NCBI GenBank assembly: GCA_032719365.1
Contig: CM064864.1
Span: forward strand, 4,014,183 to 4,078,182
DNA: 64,000 nt
Direction of reading: 5' to 3'
Origin: Prinsepia uniflora
Lineage: Eukaryota > Streptophyta > Magnoliopsida > Rosales > Rosaceae
Below are positions 24,801-34,085 of the stretch, in pieces. Every line of letters starts with the position of its first letter. Position 1 is the stretch's first letter. A program made the position numbers and the translations under genes. The notes beneath the pieces were generated by a model that had not been told where the DNA came from, made no database searches, and saw only the letters and a list, made by a program, of their open reading frames with translations.

Positions 24801-27800
24801 AGACCACTCGTACACACCATCCCTACTCCGGCCTTGAAGCAAAATCGCCCCCGTGCTGAGGTCCTTCACATGAAAACAATCAGAAAAGAATTCAATGGAA
24901 GTATGGTTAGTTTTGTTGAACTGGGAAATGGATAACAGATTGCGGGTCATATGAGGAACACAAAGGACGTTACTTAGGTGAAAGGAGTGAGAGGAGGAGG
25001 AGGAGAGGGAAGTGTTACCAGTGTGGGTGATTTGCAACCCCTTACCGTTGCCAAAAAGAATCTCATCAGGACCATGGTAAAGAGTGGCCTCAGAGAGCTG
25101 TTGAGGGTGAGGTGTCACATGATGTGAGGCGCCGGAATCAAGTAGCCAAGGGGAAGAGGAGCTCTGGACAGTGGGATTAGCCACAGGAGGTTGAGAGGAT
25201 GAGTGCTGGAGCTGGGGACAACGCTTAGCACTGTGGCCTTGGGTGCCACACCATTGGCAAAATCCACGATAGCCACTGCCTGGGGTGCTGTTGGACCTGC
25301 GCCGGTGGTTGTGGGGCGGTCCAGGGCGCTGGGAAGAAGAACCACGGCTGGGAGAAGACTGGTGGGAGGTTCTGGTGTCTGAAGTACCACGGTTGTGGGA
25401 GTTATAGGAGGGGCCACAGGCGGATTGGGTAGCATTGGCAGTAATGGTGGTGAGAGATGATTTAGGGGCAACTCTGTTAGCTGCGGTTTCATGCTGAACC
25501 AGCATGTCATGTAGGTTTTCAAAAGGGACGGGAGCATCCCTGGATCTGACAGCAGCAGCGAGATCTTTGAATTCTGGACCAACACCATTGAGAACATGAA
25601 GGAGGAGATCATCATCAGACAAAGGCGTGTCAATTGCTGCAAGTTCATCAGCAATGGTACGAACCTCCTGAAGGTAATCAGAAACAGGCCGGGAGTCCTG
25701 GCGAATGAGAGTTAAGCGTTCCTTAAGTCCCAGTACACGAGCCCGGGCTGTGCTCGCGTAGAGACGAGTGAGGCGGGTCCAGGCGGCTGCTGAGGTGGGT
25801 GCAGCGGCGATGAGGGTAATGACCTGGGGAGATACGGATGCCAAAATGGCATGAAGAAGGAGCTGGTCCTGACGGATCCAGAGGGCACGAAGTGCAGTTT
25901 CTGTGACAGGTGGGCAGGGATGGCTGCCATCCACATAGCCCATGAGGTCATACCCACGGAGGAGGGCATTGAACTGGGCACGCCATGGAAAGAAGGTGGT
26001 GGAGGTCAGTTTGACAGGTAGCTGAGCAGCGGTGTTGATGCTGATGAGGGAGGGAAGGGTGGGGTGGTTGATGTCAGTTGGTGATGGGGGGATGTTGGCG
26101 GCTACAGGGTTAGGGTTTGGGGCGGCTGCTGGATTAGGGTTTTGGGCGGCCATTGAATTAGGGTTTACCTAGGGTTTGCTCGGTGGAGCTTTAGGGCTCT
26201 GATACCATAAAAGGTATGAAAGGTTTTCTGTTTTATTCAGTAAGTAAATTGTGTACAGAGGTTCTTTAAGTAGACTTCTAGAGAACTAAACTAGGTAAGT
26301 ACATTTTAGACAAACTAGGAAGGAATCAAGTAGATACAAATTTACATAGGAAAGAATCCAGGTGATTCTGTGGACTTAGGCCCAGCAGATCAGGGAGATT
26401 GATCCTCAATCTCCTGTGATCGGCTGGGATCTTTATCAGATGCAACCTAGAAGTTTTGCAACTAGTGCTATTTCTTGTTCAGAATGCGAAGATATTTTCT
26501 TACATGTTATTACATTTGGCAGAATAGGATGCTCGCAAAAATGTCTTACTACTAGTTTTCACTTTTTCACACACTATTTGTTGGCAGTATAGGATGCAGC
26601 CAGAAATTTTTCTGTTTCCTTCTTTGCATTTTCATGAGAAGAAGTTGAATGGCTTTTCTTTCATGGTTAGATGTGAAGATATTTTCTTACACACTATTAT
26701 TGTTGGCAGTATAGGATGCACCCAGAAATATGTCTGTTTCCTTCTTTGCACTTCTATGAAAAGAAGTTGTTGAATGGTGACCATATGTCTAGCAAATCAG
26801 CTTCATTTCACAAGACTGAAGGTCTTGGACCTTATGTCTTTTATGATGTTGTTGATGGTTGGGAGCTTCGTGGTAAGAATTCTAGTGGCTTGTCGCTTTA
26901 CAATGAGCATGAAGCTGATGCTGCAGTTGAATTACTCAAGTTTTTCAAAAAGAGGTACTAAGTTTCCCCTTCAAAATTGCGTCATTACTTTCATTGATTT
27001 CTTCAATTATTATATGGTGGTGTCGCTATTGATTTTGTTTGATTTCTTATATGGTCGTGTCGCGTAGGTACCCTTCTGAATTCCTCGGTGGAAGGATTGG
27101 CATCATAACACCGTACAAAAGTCAACTCTCGCTGCTTCGTTCTCGTATTTCTAGTACATTTGGATCTTCTACCATGGATGATATGGAACTTAATACTGTT
27201 GATGGCTTTCAAGGTCGGGAGGTTGATATACTGATACTTTCCACTGTTAGAGCAGCAGAGCTTACACGGGGAGGCAACTCCAGCAGTATTGGATTTGTTG
27301 CTGATGTAAGACGGATGAATGTTGCTTTGACAAGAGCCAAATTCTCTCTTTGGATTTTAGGTAATGCAAGGACTTTGCAGACAAATGAAACCTGGGCTGC
27401 TCTTGTAAAAGATGCTCAAAAGAGAAATTTGGTTATTACAGCTAAAATGCCATACAAGGACACTTGGAAAATGGCTTTCGAGAAAGATTCTGGTAAACAT
27501 TCATTTGAGTCGCAACGTGTCCAGAAGATTAAAAATTTAAGTCAGCATGCAAGAAGAAATGATCGGAGTGCAAAGGAAGGGGTTGAAGGAAAAACAAAAC
27601 ACATTGATCATGTTGCTCAGAGTAAAAGAAGAATTGATGGAGGAGAAACAAAATTTTCAGCAACTAAAGAAGAGGCCAGGCCTAAAAAAGGAGATTCCAG
27701 AAATGAACATTTACCCGTGAAAGATGGCCTTTCTACATTTCTTGCTCCCGATGGCCACAAGGGTGCCATGTCAGCAATGTCAAGTGAACATGTTACAGAG

Positions 27801-28265
27801 AGCGAAAGTAGGGATAAAGATAGTGGAAAAAAGAAAATATCTTCGGAGAATACTAATCGCAATAAGAGAAAATTGAAATTTGAAAATTCAACGACGGCTG
27901 AAGATAACTCTGAAGAAAGAACAGATGATGGTAGATCTATGACGTTGCACGGGTCAAAAAAAGCTAAGATATTTTCTGAGGGTGACAGAAACCAGACAGA
28001 TGAAGTTTCAGTCCCCTCAAATCAAACTAAAAATGCAAATGATGGTGGTAAAGCTTCAAATCCCATCGGAACTTCTCAAGATTTGATAGCAAAAAGGAAA
28101 AAACAGCGTGAAGCTGTTGATGCTCTTCTTAACTCAGCTCTGATTCCTTCAAAGAACACAAGGAAGTCAGAACCGTCAATGAAATCTGTGCCCGGTAAAA
28201 GACCACCTTCGTCTTCCTCAACTCCAAGGGGTGGCATAAAACCGGCCAAGTCAAGGAAAGATTAA
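10559..28265 (+). CDS. Sen1/senataxin-like SF1 RNA/DNA helicase (21 exons)
   Basis: Inferred exons: 10559-10686, 11742-12126, 12325-12441, 12548-12627, 12864-13010, 13103-13251, 13342-13472, 13594-13716, 13856-13929, 14495-15079, 15212-15323, 15501-15638, 16227-16550, 16866-17109, 17260-18557, 18721-19114, 19209-20122, 20211-20276, 20353-20478, 26710-26954, 27068-28265. They join to 6,978 bp, 2,325 residues, with every phase consistent. Residues ~40-900 are a helical region like the Sen1 N-terminal domain; 913-1190 is a Ser/acidic linker. The helicase core has Walker A GPPGTGKTKT (~1474-1483), Walker B DEAAQ (~1777-1781), GDPKQLPAT (~1805-1813), YRMHP (~1846-1850), GFQGRE (~1971) and MNVALTRAK (~2009-2017). 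A Lys/Ser-rich tail (~2050-2325) with KKK/NKRK clusters suggests nuclear localisation. Known family members unwind RNA:DNA hybrids and act in transcription termination; that role is inferred here. Introns are GT-AG except intron 7 (GC-AG). The exon 5 end is the least certain junction. All catalytic motifs are intact. Confidence 0.93.
15851..15895. repeat. Compound microsatellite (TC)n(AC)n in intron 12
   Basis: A TC dinucleotide run passes directly into a CA run in the intron between exons 12 and 13 of the helicase gene. It is likely polymorphic in length. Confidence 0.95.
21111..21470. mobile_element. Tourist/PIF-Harbinger-type MITE, 360 bp, in intron 19
   Basis: Ends GGCCCCATTTGATAACCATT and its inverted counterpart (AACCAAATGGTTATGGGCCC) form imperfect terminal repeats. 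They are flanked by TTA on both sides (21108-21110 and 21471-21473), the 3-bp duplication typical of PIF/Harbinger MITEs. Both ends lead into AAACCAAAAAC-type tracts. There is no transposase. A hAT assignment is less likely because no 8-bp duplication is visible. Confidence 0.75.
21594..21824 (-). repeat. Copia 3' LTR (231 bp)
   Basis: On the element's strand it starts TGATAAAGATCCCAGCC and ends CATACCTTTTA, so the terminal dinucleotides are TG and TA rather than TG and CA. It directly follows the purine tract GCGGGGGCG (plus strand CGCCCCCGC at 21825-21833). I see no difference from the right copy. Confidence 0.95.
21776..22210 (-). pseudogene. Copia RNase H C-terminal segment after the nonsense codon
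   Basis: Same frame as the reverse transcriptase segment, directly beyond the TAG. It contains the continuation of RNase H with the SSTEAEYRAVA-type motif, the HTRMKHVEIDYHFVR block and the C-terminal ADALTKALP block typical of copia. The terminator at 21776 lies inside the 3' LTR, so the last residues are LTR encoded. Confidence 0.88.
22211..23812 (-). pseudogene. Copia reverse transcriptase and RNase H segment (out of frame with gag)
   Basis: Read in the frame different from the gag segment. A proline-rich linker comes first, then reverse transcriptase with VNNAFLQGTL and the catalytic YVDDLIVTG, then the start of RNase H with YSDGNWAGDPEDRKSTTAY. It ends at TAG (22211-22213) right after NLIS, where copia relatives have tryptophan. 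This looks like a single TGG to TAG change. The frame is open further upstream only by chance, to 24247. Confidence 0.9.
23796..26153 (-). pseudogene. Copia gag-protease-integrase frame (first segment of a broken polyprotein)
   Basis: A 785-codon frame opening 55 bp inside the 5' LTR boundary. The gag domain covers about residues 30-240. A CCHC knuckle with CQWCGTQGHSAKRC spacing lies near residue 300, and the protease active site WLLDSGASHH near 335. The pre-integrase HRRLGHPSPKIL is near 475, and the integrase core (DVWGP, YTDGGGEF, then the ERRHRHVVE region) spans about 530-640. The frame closes at 23796 because of a shift within a CCTT-repeat tract. Reverse transcriptase continues in another frame. 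Antisense to the helicase and not a host gene. Confidence 0.93.
26196..26207 (-). other. Copia primer-binding site
   Basis: Plus-strand GCTCTGATACCA, that is TGGTATCAGAGC on the element's strand, abuts the end of the 5' LTR with no spacer. It is complementary to the 3' end of initiator tRNA-Met. Confidence 0.92.
26208..26438 (-). repeat. Copia 5' LTR (231 bp)
   Basis: Same length as the left copy and identical to it as far as I can read. It is followed on the element's strand by the primer-binding site and flanked outside by GATGC. Confidence 0.95.
26480..26709 (+). repeat. Decayed partial duplications of the exon 20 acceptor region
   Basis: The block TTGGCAGTATAGGATGCA...CCAGAAAT plus its upstream run GAAGATATTTTCTTACA is present up to three times. 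A degenerate copy is at about 26485-26545, a longer copy at about 26560-26650, and the functional one enters exon 20 at 26710. The middle copy keeps an acceptor AG and about 70 bp of exon-like sequence (YRMQPEIFLFPSLHFHEKK). Its second HP residue is QP, and it runs on without a donor GT in the matching place. It looks like a local tandem duplication, not part of the mRNA. Confidence 0.7.
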
Positions 28266-28700
28266 ACTTGATTGTTTTAATCCTTTGTCTAGGTATAATT
28301 GACTCTGGACTCTTTTCTAGCCTGAGAAATTGATGGTTTATTTTCCTATTTTTTAAGCAAATTTCTGTACATGTTTGTTTCCCAGAATTCTCTGCCGGTG
28401 AATTTTCTCACGCAGCATCGCGACAACCTACCCAGATTGTGGACGGGGCCAGATGGAGAACCTTATTGCTTGCACAGTAAGGTACTTGGTTGTGTCGCCC
28501 CTGCAGGCACAAGAGCAGCAGGCAGGTGTTCCAATGTGAGTGAATCCGGTTGTAGATTGGAGATTAGTGTTTTGATTGGCCTATCTCAATAGGTTTAGTC
28601 GACCACGTCCTTCCTATGGTTTTCCTTAGAGCTTGTGTATATATCAGTTGATGTAAATACTATATATTGATGTTTTTCTGATTTCGAATCATTTCATCCC
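28266..28700 (+). other. Probable 3' UTR and end of the helicase gene
   Basis: Directly downstream of the stop at 28263-28265. There is no continuing frame of note. AT-rich sequence (TGTAAATACTATATATTGATG, around 28650-28672) could serve as a polyadenylation region. A short frame at 28371-28592 has no recognisable domain. Confidence 0.4.
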
Positions 28701-29639
28701 ATAAACCTCTTACAAACCACCCCAGTTGCAATTTCACCCAGATGCGTGCAAAGCACGATTATGAGACGCATGAAAAAGTCAAGAACTTCTGGTCTAGTAG
28801 TAGCCGCCCTTCTGCAATCTCTTTCCCTCTATATCTTCAACTCATATCACTTCTGGTCTTGTAGCTTGTCCTATTTTCACTTTCATTCCTGTACAGTTGA
28901 GCATTTTGAGGACATGTTCAAATTTTCGTCTGAAAACTTGATAGACTTGGCATATTGCTTCTCATATGGAGTGAAATTTTTGTTGTGTTTGGTGTTTATT
29001 CTGGGAAACTATTTTCAATTTTCTTAACAAGGTATGCATTTCATACACAAGCTGAACAAAACAGATGGGAAGGGATGAGACACCACGTGAAACATGTCAA
29101 TTACACCCCTAGTGTGTGAGCATGTTCTTGTTTTTGTCAAGTCATTGTAGGAAATTTTTCAAATTCAAATTGAGCGAAATTAAGCAAAATACATGAATCA
29201 AAATTCAGAAGTGATTTCCCTCGTATCATTGTATCATAAAAAAAAATCGATAGTGATTTTGGCCTATAAATTAAACCCAAATACCAAGGTATAGGTCTGG
29301 CAACTTTGTTTGACATGTAGTCTTCCTCCTACATCTTAATATCCTCATCGTCACTTTGCCCTTCTAAAACGTAACAGACTCAAAAAGTCGAATAATTTGA
29401 GAATTCAAAACCAAACCGAACTATTTCAAATTACTATTTATCCAACAGTTTGGTTTTAATAGGATAAAAGTCTAATGATTTGAGAATTCAAACCGTTTTC
29501 TTAGTAACGATTTGGTTTTAGATTTTCATTTTGAAAAATCGTTAAAATCAAACATAACCATTAAAAAATATATTATTTTTATTAATTTTTTTCATATACC
29601 CTTACATACATACTTAGTTGTTGTGTTTTGTTGGTTTCA

Positions 29640-29815
29640 TTTATAATATTGTTGTGTTTTTTATACTTTGGTTGAAATGTTTGAAGCAAATTCGGTTAAG
29701 TGTTGTGTTTTGTTGGTTTTAAAGACTTTAAATTTTACTGAATTTTGTTACTTTCATTTATAATATTGTTGTGTTTTTTTATATTTTGGTTGAAATATTT
29801 AAAGAAAATTTGGTT
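29640..29815. repeat. Imperfect direct repeat, about 60 bp twice
   Basis: TTATAATATTGTTGTGTTTT followed by TTGGTTGAAAT-TTTGAA-AAATT-GGTTA occurs at about 29640-29697 and again at about 29757-29815. A shorter TGTGTTTTGTTGGTTT motif precedes each. It may be the interior of a decayed MITE, but no terminal repeats were found. Confidence 0.6.
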
Positions 29816-31393
29816 AGAATGTTTGAACGTTTGATTTTACAGATTGTGAATATTTGAAATATCCAAAAAAATTATTATGTCTAAACTGTCCATATCGATC
29901 CAAACCAAAATGTTGGTAATAGTTTGATTTGAAACATAATCTCTCACAATTAAAATTTTAACGGTTTGAATTTGAATATTACCAATATCCATATCAAAAT
30001 ACACTATGCCTATCTGTTGCATGGCAATTTTCTTATCATTATCATCTTGCCATGCTTGTTCGTGTCCTGGCCGCCATGACCCAAACGAAACTAAAAAGAC
30101 CTATTATGTCATGTTACAACTTACTTGCATGTCAAGTATTAGAGTCTCCAGCCTCATACTTCTATCTTAAATTTATTGTGGGGTGAGGATGATATAACAT
30201 TTGGCCCAAATGTTGGTGCATAATTCATTTGACATATTTTTGGATAATTAGATCTTACAATCATTATCTTGTCGATCATGTGCCATATTTTTCATGTAAC
30301 AACCATGCAATGGCAATATAAACGTCCAAGATCCTACTCATTATGGTAATGAGAGAGTAGTTGGTTGTATAATACAATAACAAGTGATGGGATCTCATGG
30401 CATGAAAGATCGGATTTTTTTTTGTCGATTACATAAACTAATAGTTGATAGTCACTCAACTATATATATATACGGTATATGGTCAACCAAATTGATGTTA
30501 TAATGATTAATGAATATGCTAGTCGTAGATTCGGAGCCGAACAATGAGATCGTTTTTTGTTTTTTCACATAAAATATATATACAATGATATTGTGAAATA
30601 AATAACCCTGTCCTATATAATTTTTTAAAATCTTCTATCACACAATGAATATAAGCGAAGAGCGTTACAATATATAAACGAAGATGAACATTTGAAGTTT
30701 GCATTAATTTTAGCTATAGTATATAAATTTTATTATTAATAGTAGATGTTTATGAAACATTTCTAAACGTGTGAGGGCATTCATTCCGTTCAATTTTTTA
30801 ATTACTGTTGTTAAAAACACACATGATATGACAATTATATTTTTCCTCCTAATAGAAATTGTTGAAAAATTTACCAGAAGGATTGTTCTTTACATAATCA
30901 CATTGAATACTCCACTCGATCATGTATTATATTTTTACATAATCACATTGAAATTGTTAAAAATGTACCTTTTGTTTTGTGACCATTATTGTCAAGTTTC
31001 GACCTTTTTTCAAATTTTGGGGCTTGTGATGCCTTCAAAGATCGACGCAATTGCTACACCATTTTCTTTTTTTGCATGTGTATTATTCTTATCGCAGAAG
31101 CAATCTTTTACCCAGCAGAAGATGATATCACGTGACATGCACGTGTAGAGTCGTCAAAGTATTCTTTCGACATGTGTATATGTTCATGATGGTGATGAAT
31201 TATTTCCTCTAACGTACGTTCGGATGTAGAAATCTTATCTTCCTCTATTTTTTTCTCTATATATGCCGCGGAATTTGTTTGCTTATATCGAGCAATCTTC
31301 TACATGCTACTGTGACTATATATAGTTAACATTATCATTTTCTAGCGCATTTATTCATAAGTTATTTTATCAGATTGCTACGTATGTAATAAT

Positions 31394-31394
31394 A

Positions 31395-31441
<47 letters not shown>
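31394..31441. repeat. (TTA)n microsatellite, about 16 units
   Basis: Uninterrupted ATT/TTA trinucleotide run. It is followed by two copies of AATCTGATAATTGAAT. Confidence 0.95.
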
Positions 31442-31443
<2 letters not shown>

Positions 31444-32483
31444 CTGATAATTGAATTTATTAATCTGATAATTGAATAATAAGCGGCAAACTCGCTTTAG
31501 AAAAAGGTATAATATTGATTAGTGTAGTTTATATGAAAATGTTATAATTTTATAAATAACGTATTTATTAATGAGCATCTATAATGAAATTCGGGCTCGT
31601 ATGATCGTAAACAAACTACGGACAAATTTTCACATCTAGTAATTGATATAGTCCACAATTTGGAATTTCATGATACACTAAGCATGTTGAGAGTCTTTAA
31701 TTAGTTAGGTTTTGTATAATTTTCTTACCAATATTGTAATTAATGTACTCGTATTTGAATTAATTTAAAGCTAAGATCGACTTGTATTTTTTTTTCCTTT
31801 ATAAAATAATTAAAATATTGCAGTGACCTGTGAGAGGAATATGTTAAACAAGAAAAACATGCATACTAATTTTTGTCAGAGGCCATATCAATTATAATTA
31901 ATTATAATGGCAGTACTCTTAATGTGAACACCATTTGTGTTCCATTATTATGCAAAAAAAAAAAAAAGGCGTGATTGGAATGGACCCATAAAGGCATCAT
32001 TTGTGTTCCATTTTTAAATGGCGCCGCTTAGTTTTTATTTTTATAAAATTGACGCGACTTTCCAAACAAATAAGTTAATTTGTTGTGTAGTGCACAGATT
32101 TGGTGAATGGTGATAGTGAGTGATCGACCCAGTTCAGTTCACTTGGTTTTGTTTATTCCATCATCCAATGCTGCAAACTGGCCGGTGATATGTATTGAGT
32201 GACCGGCCGATTGTACCTGCTGCATGCCTACATGCTTGAATTTGAAGGGAATGTGAGAGAATTGAAAAGACCTGGCCCCACATGTTCATCGATCATCATC
32301 AATATTATCTATCCTTCTGAATTCTCCTCTCTGCACATTAGTACTAGGAGAGGTGCACCTCCAATCTCTATCTTCTTTGTTCCGGCTTCTGGCTTCTGAC
32401 TTCTGAGTTTCTGACCCACATATATTTTTTGCTATGCATTATTAATCTATCAAAGATATTATTGAGTGCTTGCATATATTACA

Positions 32484-32525
32484 TGCATGCATATTGCATA
32501 TTGCATATTGCATATTGCATTTGCA
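32484..32525. repeat. Heptanucleotide repeat around ATTGCAT
   Basis: An ATGCATGCAT palindrome passes into four copies of ATTGCAT. Short tandem array with no other feature nearby. Confidence 0.85.
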
Positions 32526-32649
32526 TTAATCGACGTACACTCATCCAAATACTGTACACGTACTCATCCAAACCACATTTTTTCATTAAGTATTTTTAGG
32601 AACATCGATCATCACGTACATGTATGTTGTCATCTCATTCGTACAATGG

Positions 32650-32669
32650 TATATATATATATATATATA
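32650..32669. repeat. (TA)n microsatellite
   Basis: Ten uninterrupted TA units in an AT-rich stretch. Confidence 0.9.
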
Positions 32670-32879
32670 AGCACGAGGAATTGAAAATGAGAAAGTCTAA
32701 GGTGAATATTTTTATTAAATTTATATGGTATTAAGTGAATTTTATTGATTAAAAAAATATATCAAGCTAATAAACATACATACTTTATCCAAAGAACTAA
32801 CATATAATCATACAATAAAATACAATGTAAAACACTTTAATTACAACAAAGTCCTCTTTTAAAAAAGAAGTTGAAGTTC

Positions 32880-33569
32880 CACACTAAAACCAATTAGTAA
32901 GGGAGGGAGAGACCCAACTCATTATAAGTTATTGCAATGTTGTGCAACTTTTCAAAATGGAACTTTTTGTTCCTTCACATTCTCACCTTCTTATAAGCCC
33001 TTGTAAGGTTGTGCAACTTTTCAATGTCGGACTTTTTGCTCATTCACATTCTCACCTCTTTAGAAACCATTGTAAGGTTGTGCAATTTCCAATGTAGGAC
33101 TTTTTATTCTTTCACATTCTCACTCCCCTGGAATCTTTAAGCTTAATATGTGAATAACTTATATTGGGTGACGTAGAGTAGGAGTGACAGTTAAGCCTTA
33201 TATGTGGGATAACCAGCTCTAATACCATAAAAGAATTGAGGTTACACCTCAAAACCAATTGGCAATGAAAGGAGAGGCCTAACTCCTTATAAACCCTTGA
33301 AAGGTTGTGCAATTTTCTAATGTGAGACTTTTTGTTCCTTCATATTCTCACCTGCTTATAAGCCCTTGCAAGATTTTGTAACTTTCTAATGTGAGACTTT
33401 TTGTTCCTTCACCTTCTCATCTCCTTATAATCCCTTGCAAGGGTGTGCAACTTTCCAATGTGAGACTTTTTGTTTATTCACATTCTCACCTTCTTATAAA
33501 CCCTTGTAAGGTTGTGCAATTTTTTAATGTTGGACTTTTTGTTCCTTCACATTCTCACCTCCTTATAAG
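32880..33569 (-). repeat. TRIM-like repeat array, left part
   Basis: Several 60-80 bp near-copies built on TTGTTCNTTCACATTCTCAC, CTTATAA-CCCTTG-AAGG and TTGTGCAACTTTCCAATGTG. A spacer block carries GCTCTAATACCA (33215-33226), a one-base variant of a minus-strand tRNA-Met primer site. Read on the minus strand this is the LTR-PBS-LTR pattern of small TRIM-type elements with internal sub-repeats; no coding sequence. The array is interrupted by solo LTR A and resumes at 60388. Confidence 0.65.
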
Positions 33570-34085
33570 TGTAATGACTTGAAAATTCATAAAAGATAAT
33601 TTCGAGAAATTTAAAAAGGGAATTGACAATTTTGCCTTTATAAGTCAAAAGTTGACTTTTTACTTAGAATATTTTTTTGGACTTTTCGTGAGGATTAATA
33701 CGTAGGTATCAGAGTCTTGAGTCTGTAGACAAGCAATGTGTTGGAATCAGAGATTGAACAGACTTGTTACACGTCTGAAATGAAAGGGGCATTTTGGTAA
33801 ATTTGACATTAGGGGTATTTTGGTAATTTCACAAATGGAGATATTTTACTGATTTCATGGGATGGTGACATGTGTCCATTCTTATCATTTCCCTTCCTTA
33901 TCTCCTGTGCATTGACCTATGGTGTGGCAGTGGGTGTTTTTGTGTATGGTATATGCGTGGTGATGTGTGTGTTGTGTTGTTTTTGGACCCGTGAGGAAAC
34001 CATGAACGGAGAAGAAAGAAGAGATAAGAGAAAGGGAAAACCAGAGAGAGAAAAAATAAGAGAAGGGAGAAAAAAAAAGAGAAAA

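Larger units (their letters stand above)
21594..26438 (-). mobile_element. Ty1/copia LTR retrotransposon, full length, antisense in intron 19
   Basis: A 4,845-bp element with 231-bp LTRs, a primer-binding site, a polypurine tract and a 5-bp target duplication GATGC (21589-21593 and 26439-26443). Minus orientation relative to the helicase. Domain order is gag, zinc knuckle, protease, integrase, reverse transcriptase, RNase H, which is the copia order. The integrase C-terminal ERRHRHVVETGLTLL-type motif resembles the Ale/Retrofit lineage; lineage is tentative. The coding region is broken by a frameshift near 23806 and an in-frame TAG at 22211-22213. The intron would be about 1.4 kb without it. 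Confidence 0.96.
28701..32880. other. Gene-free AT-rich intergenic region
   Basis: About 4.2 kb with no supported gene. Short frames (for example 28746-29027 and 30771-31148) have biased, low-complexity translations and no family features. It holds the direct repeats and microsatellites listed separately. Element ends could not be recognised. Confidence 0.6.
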
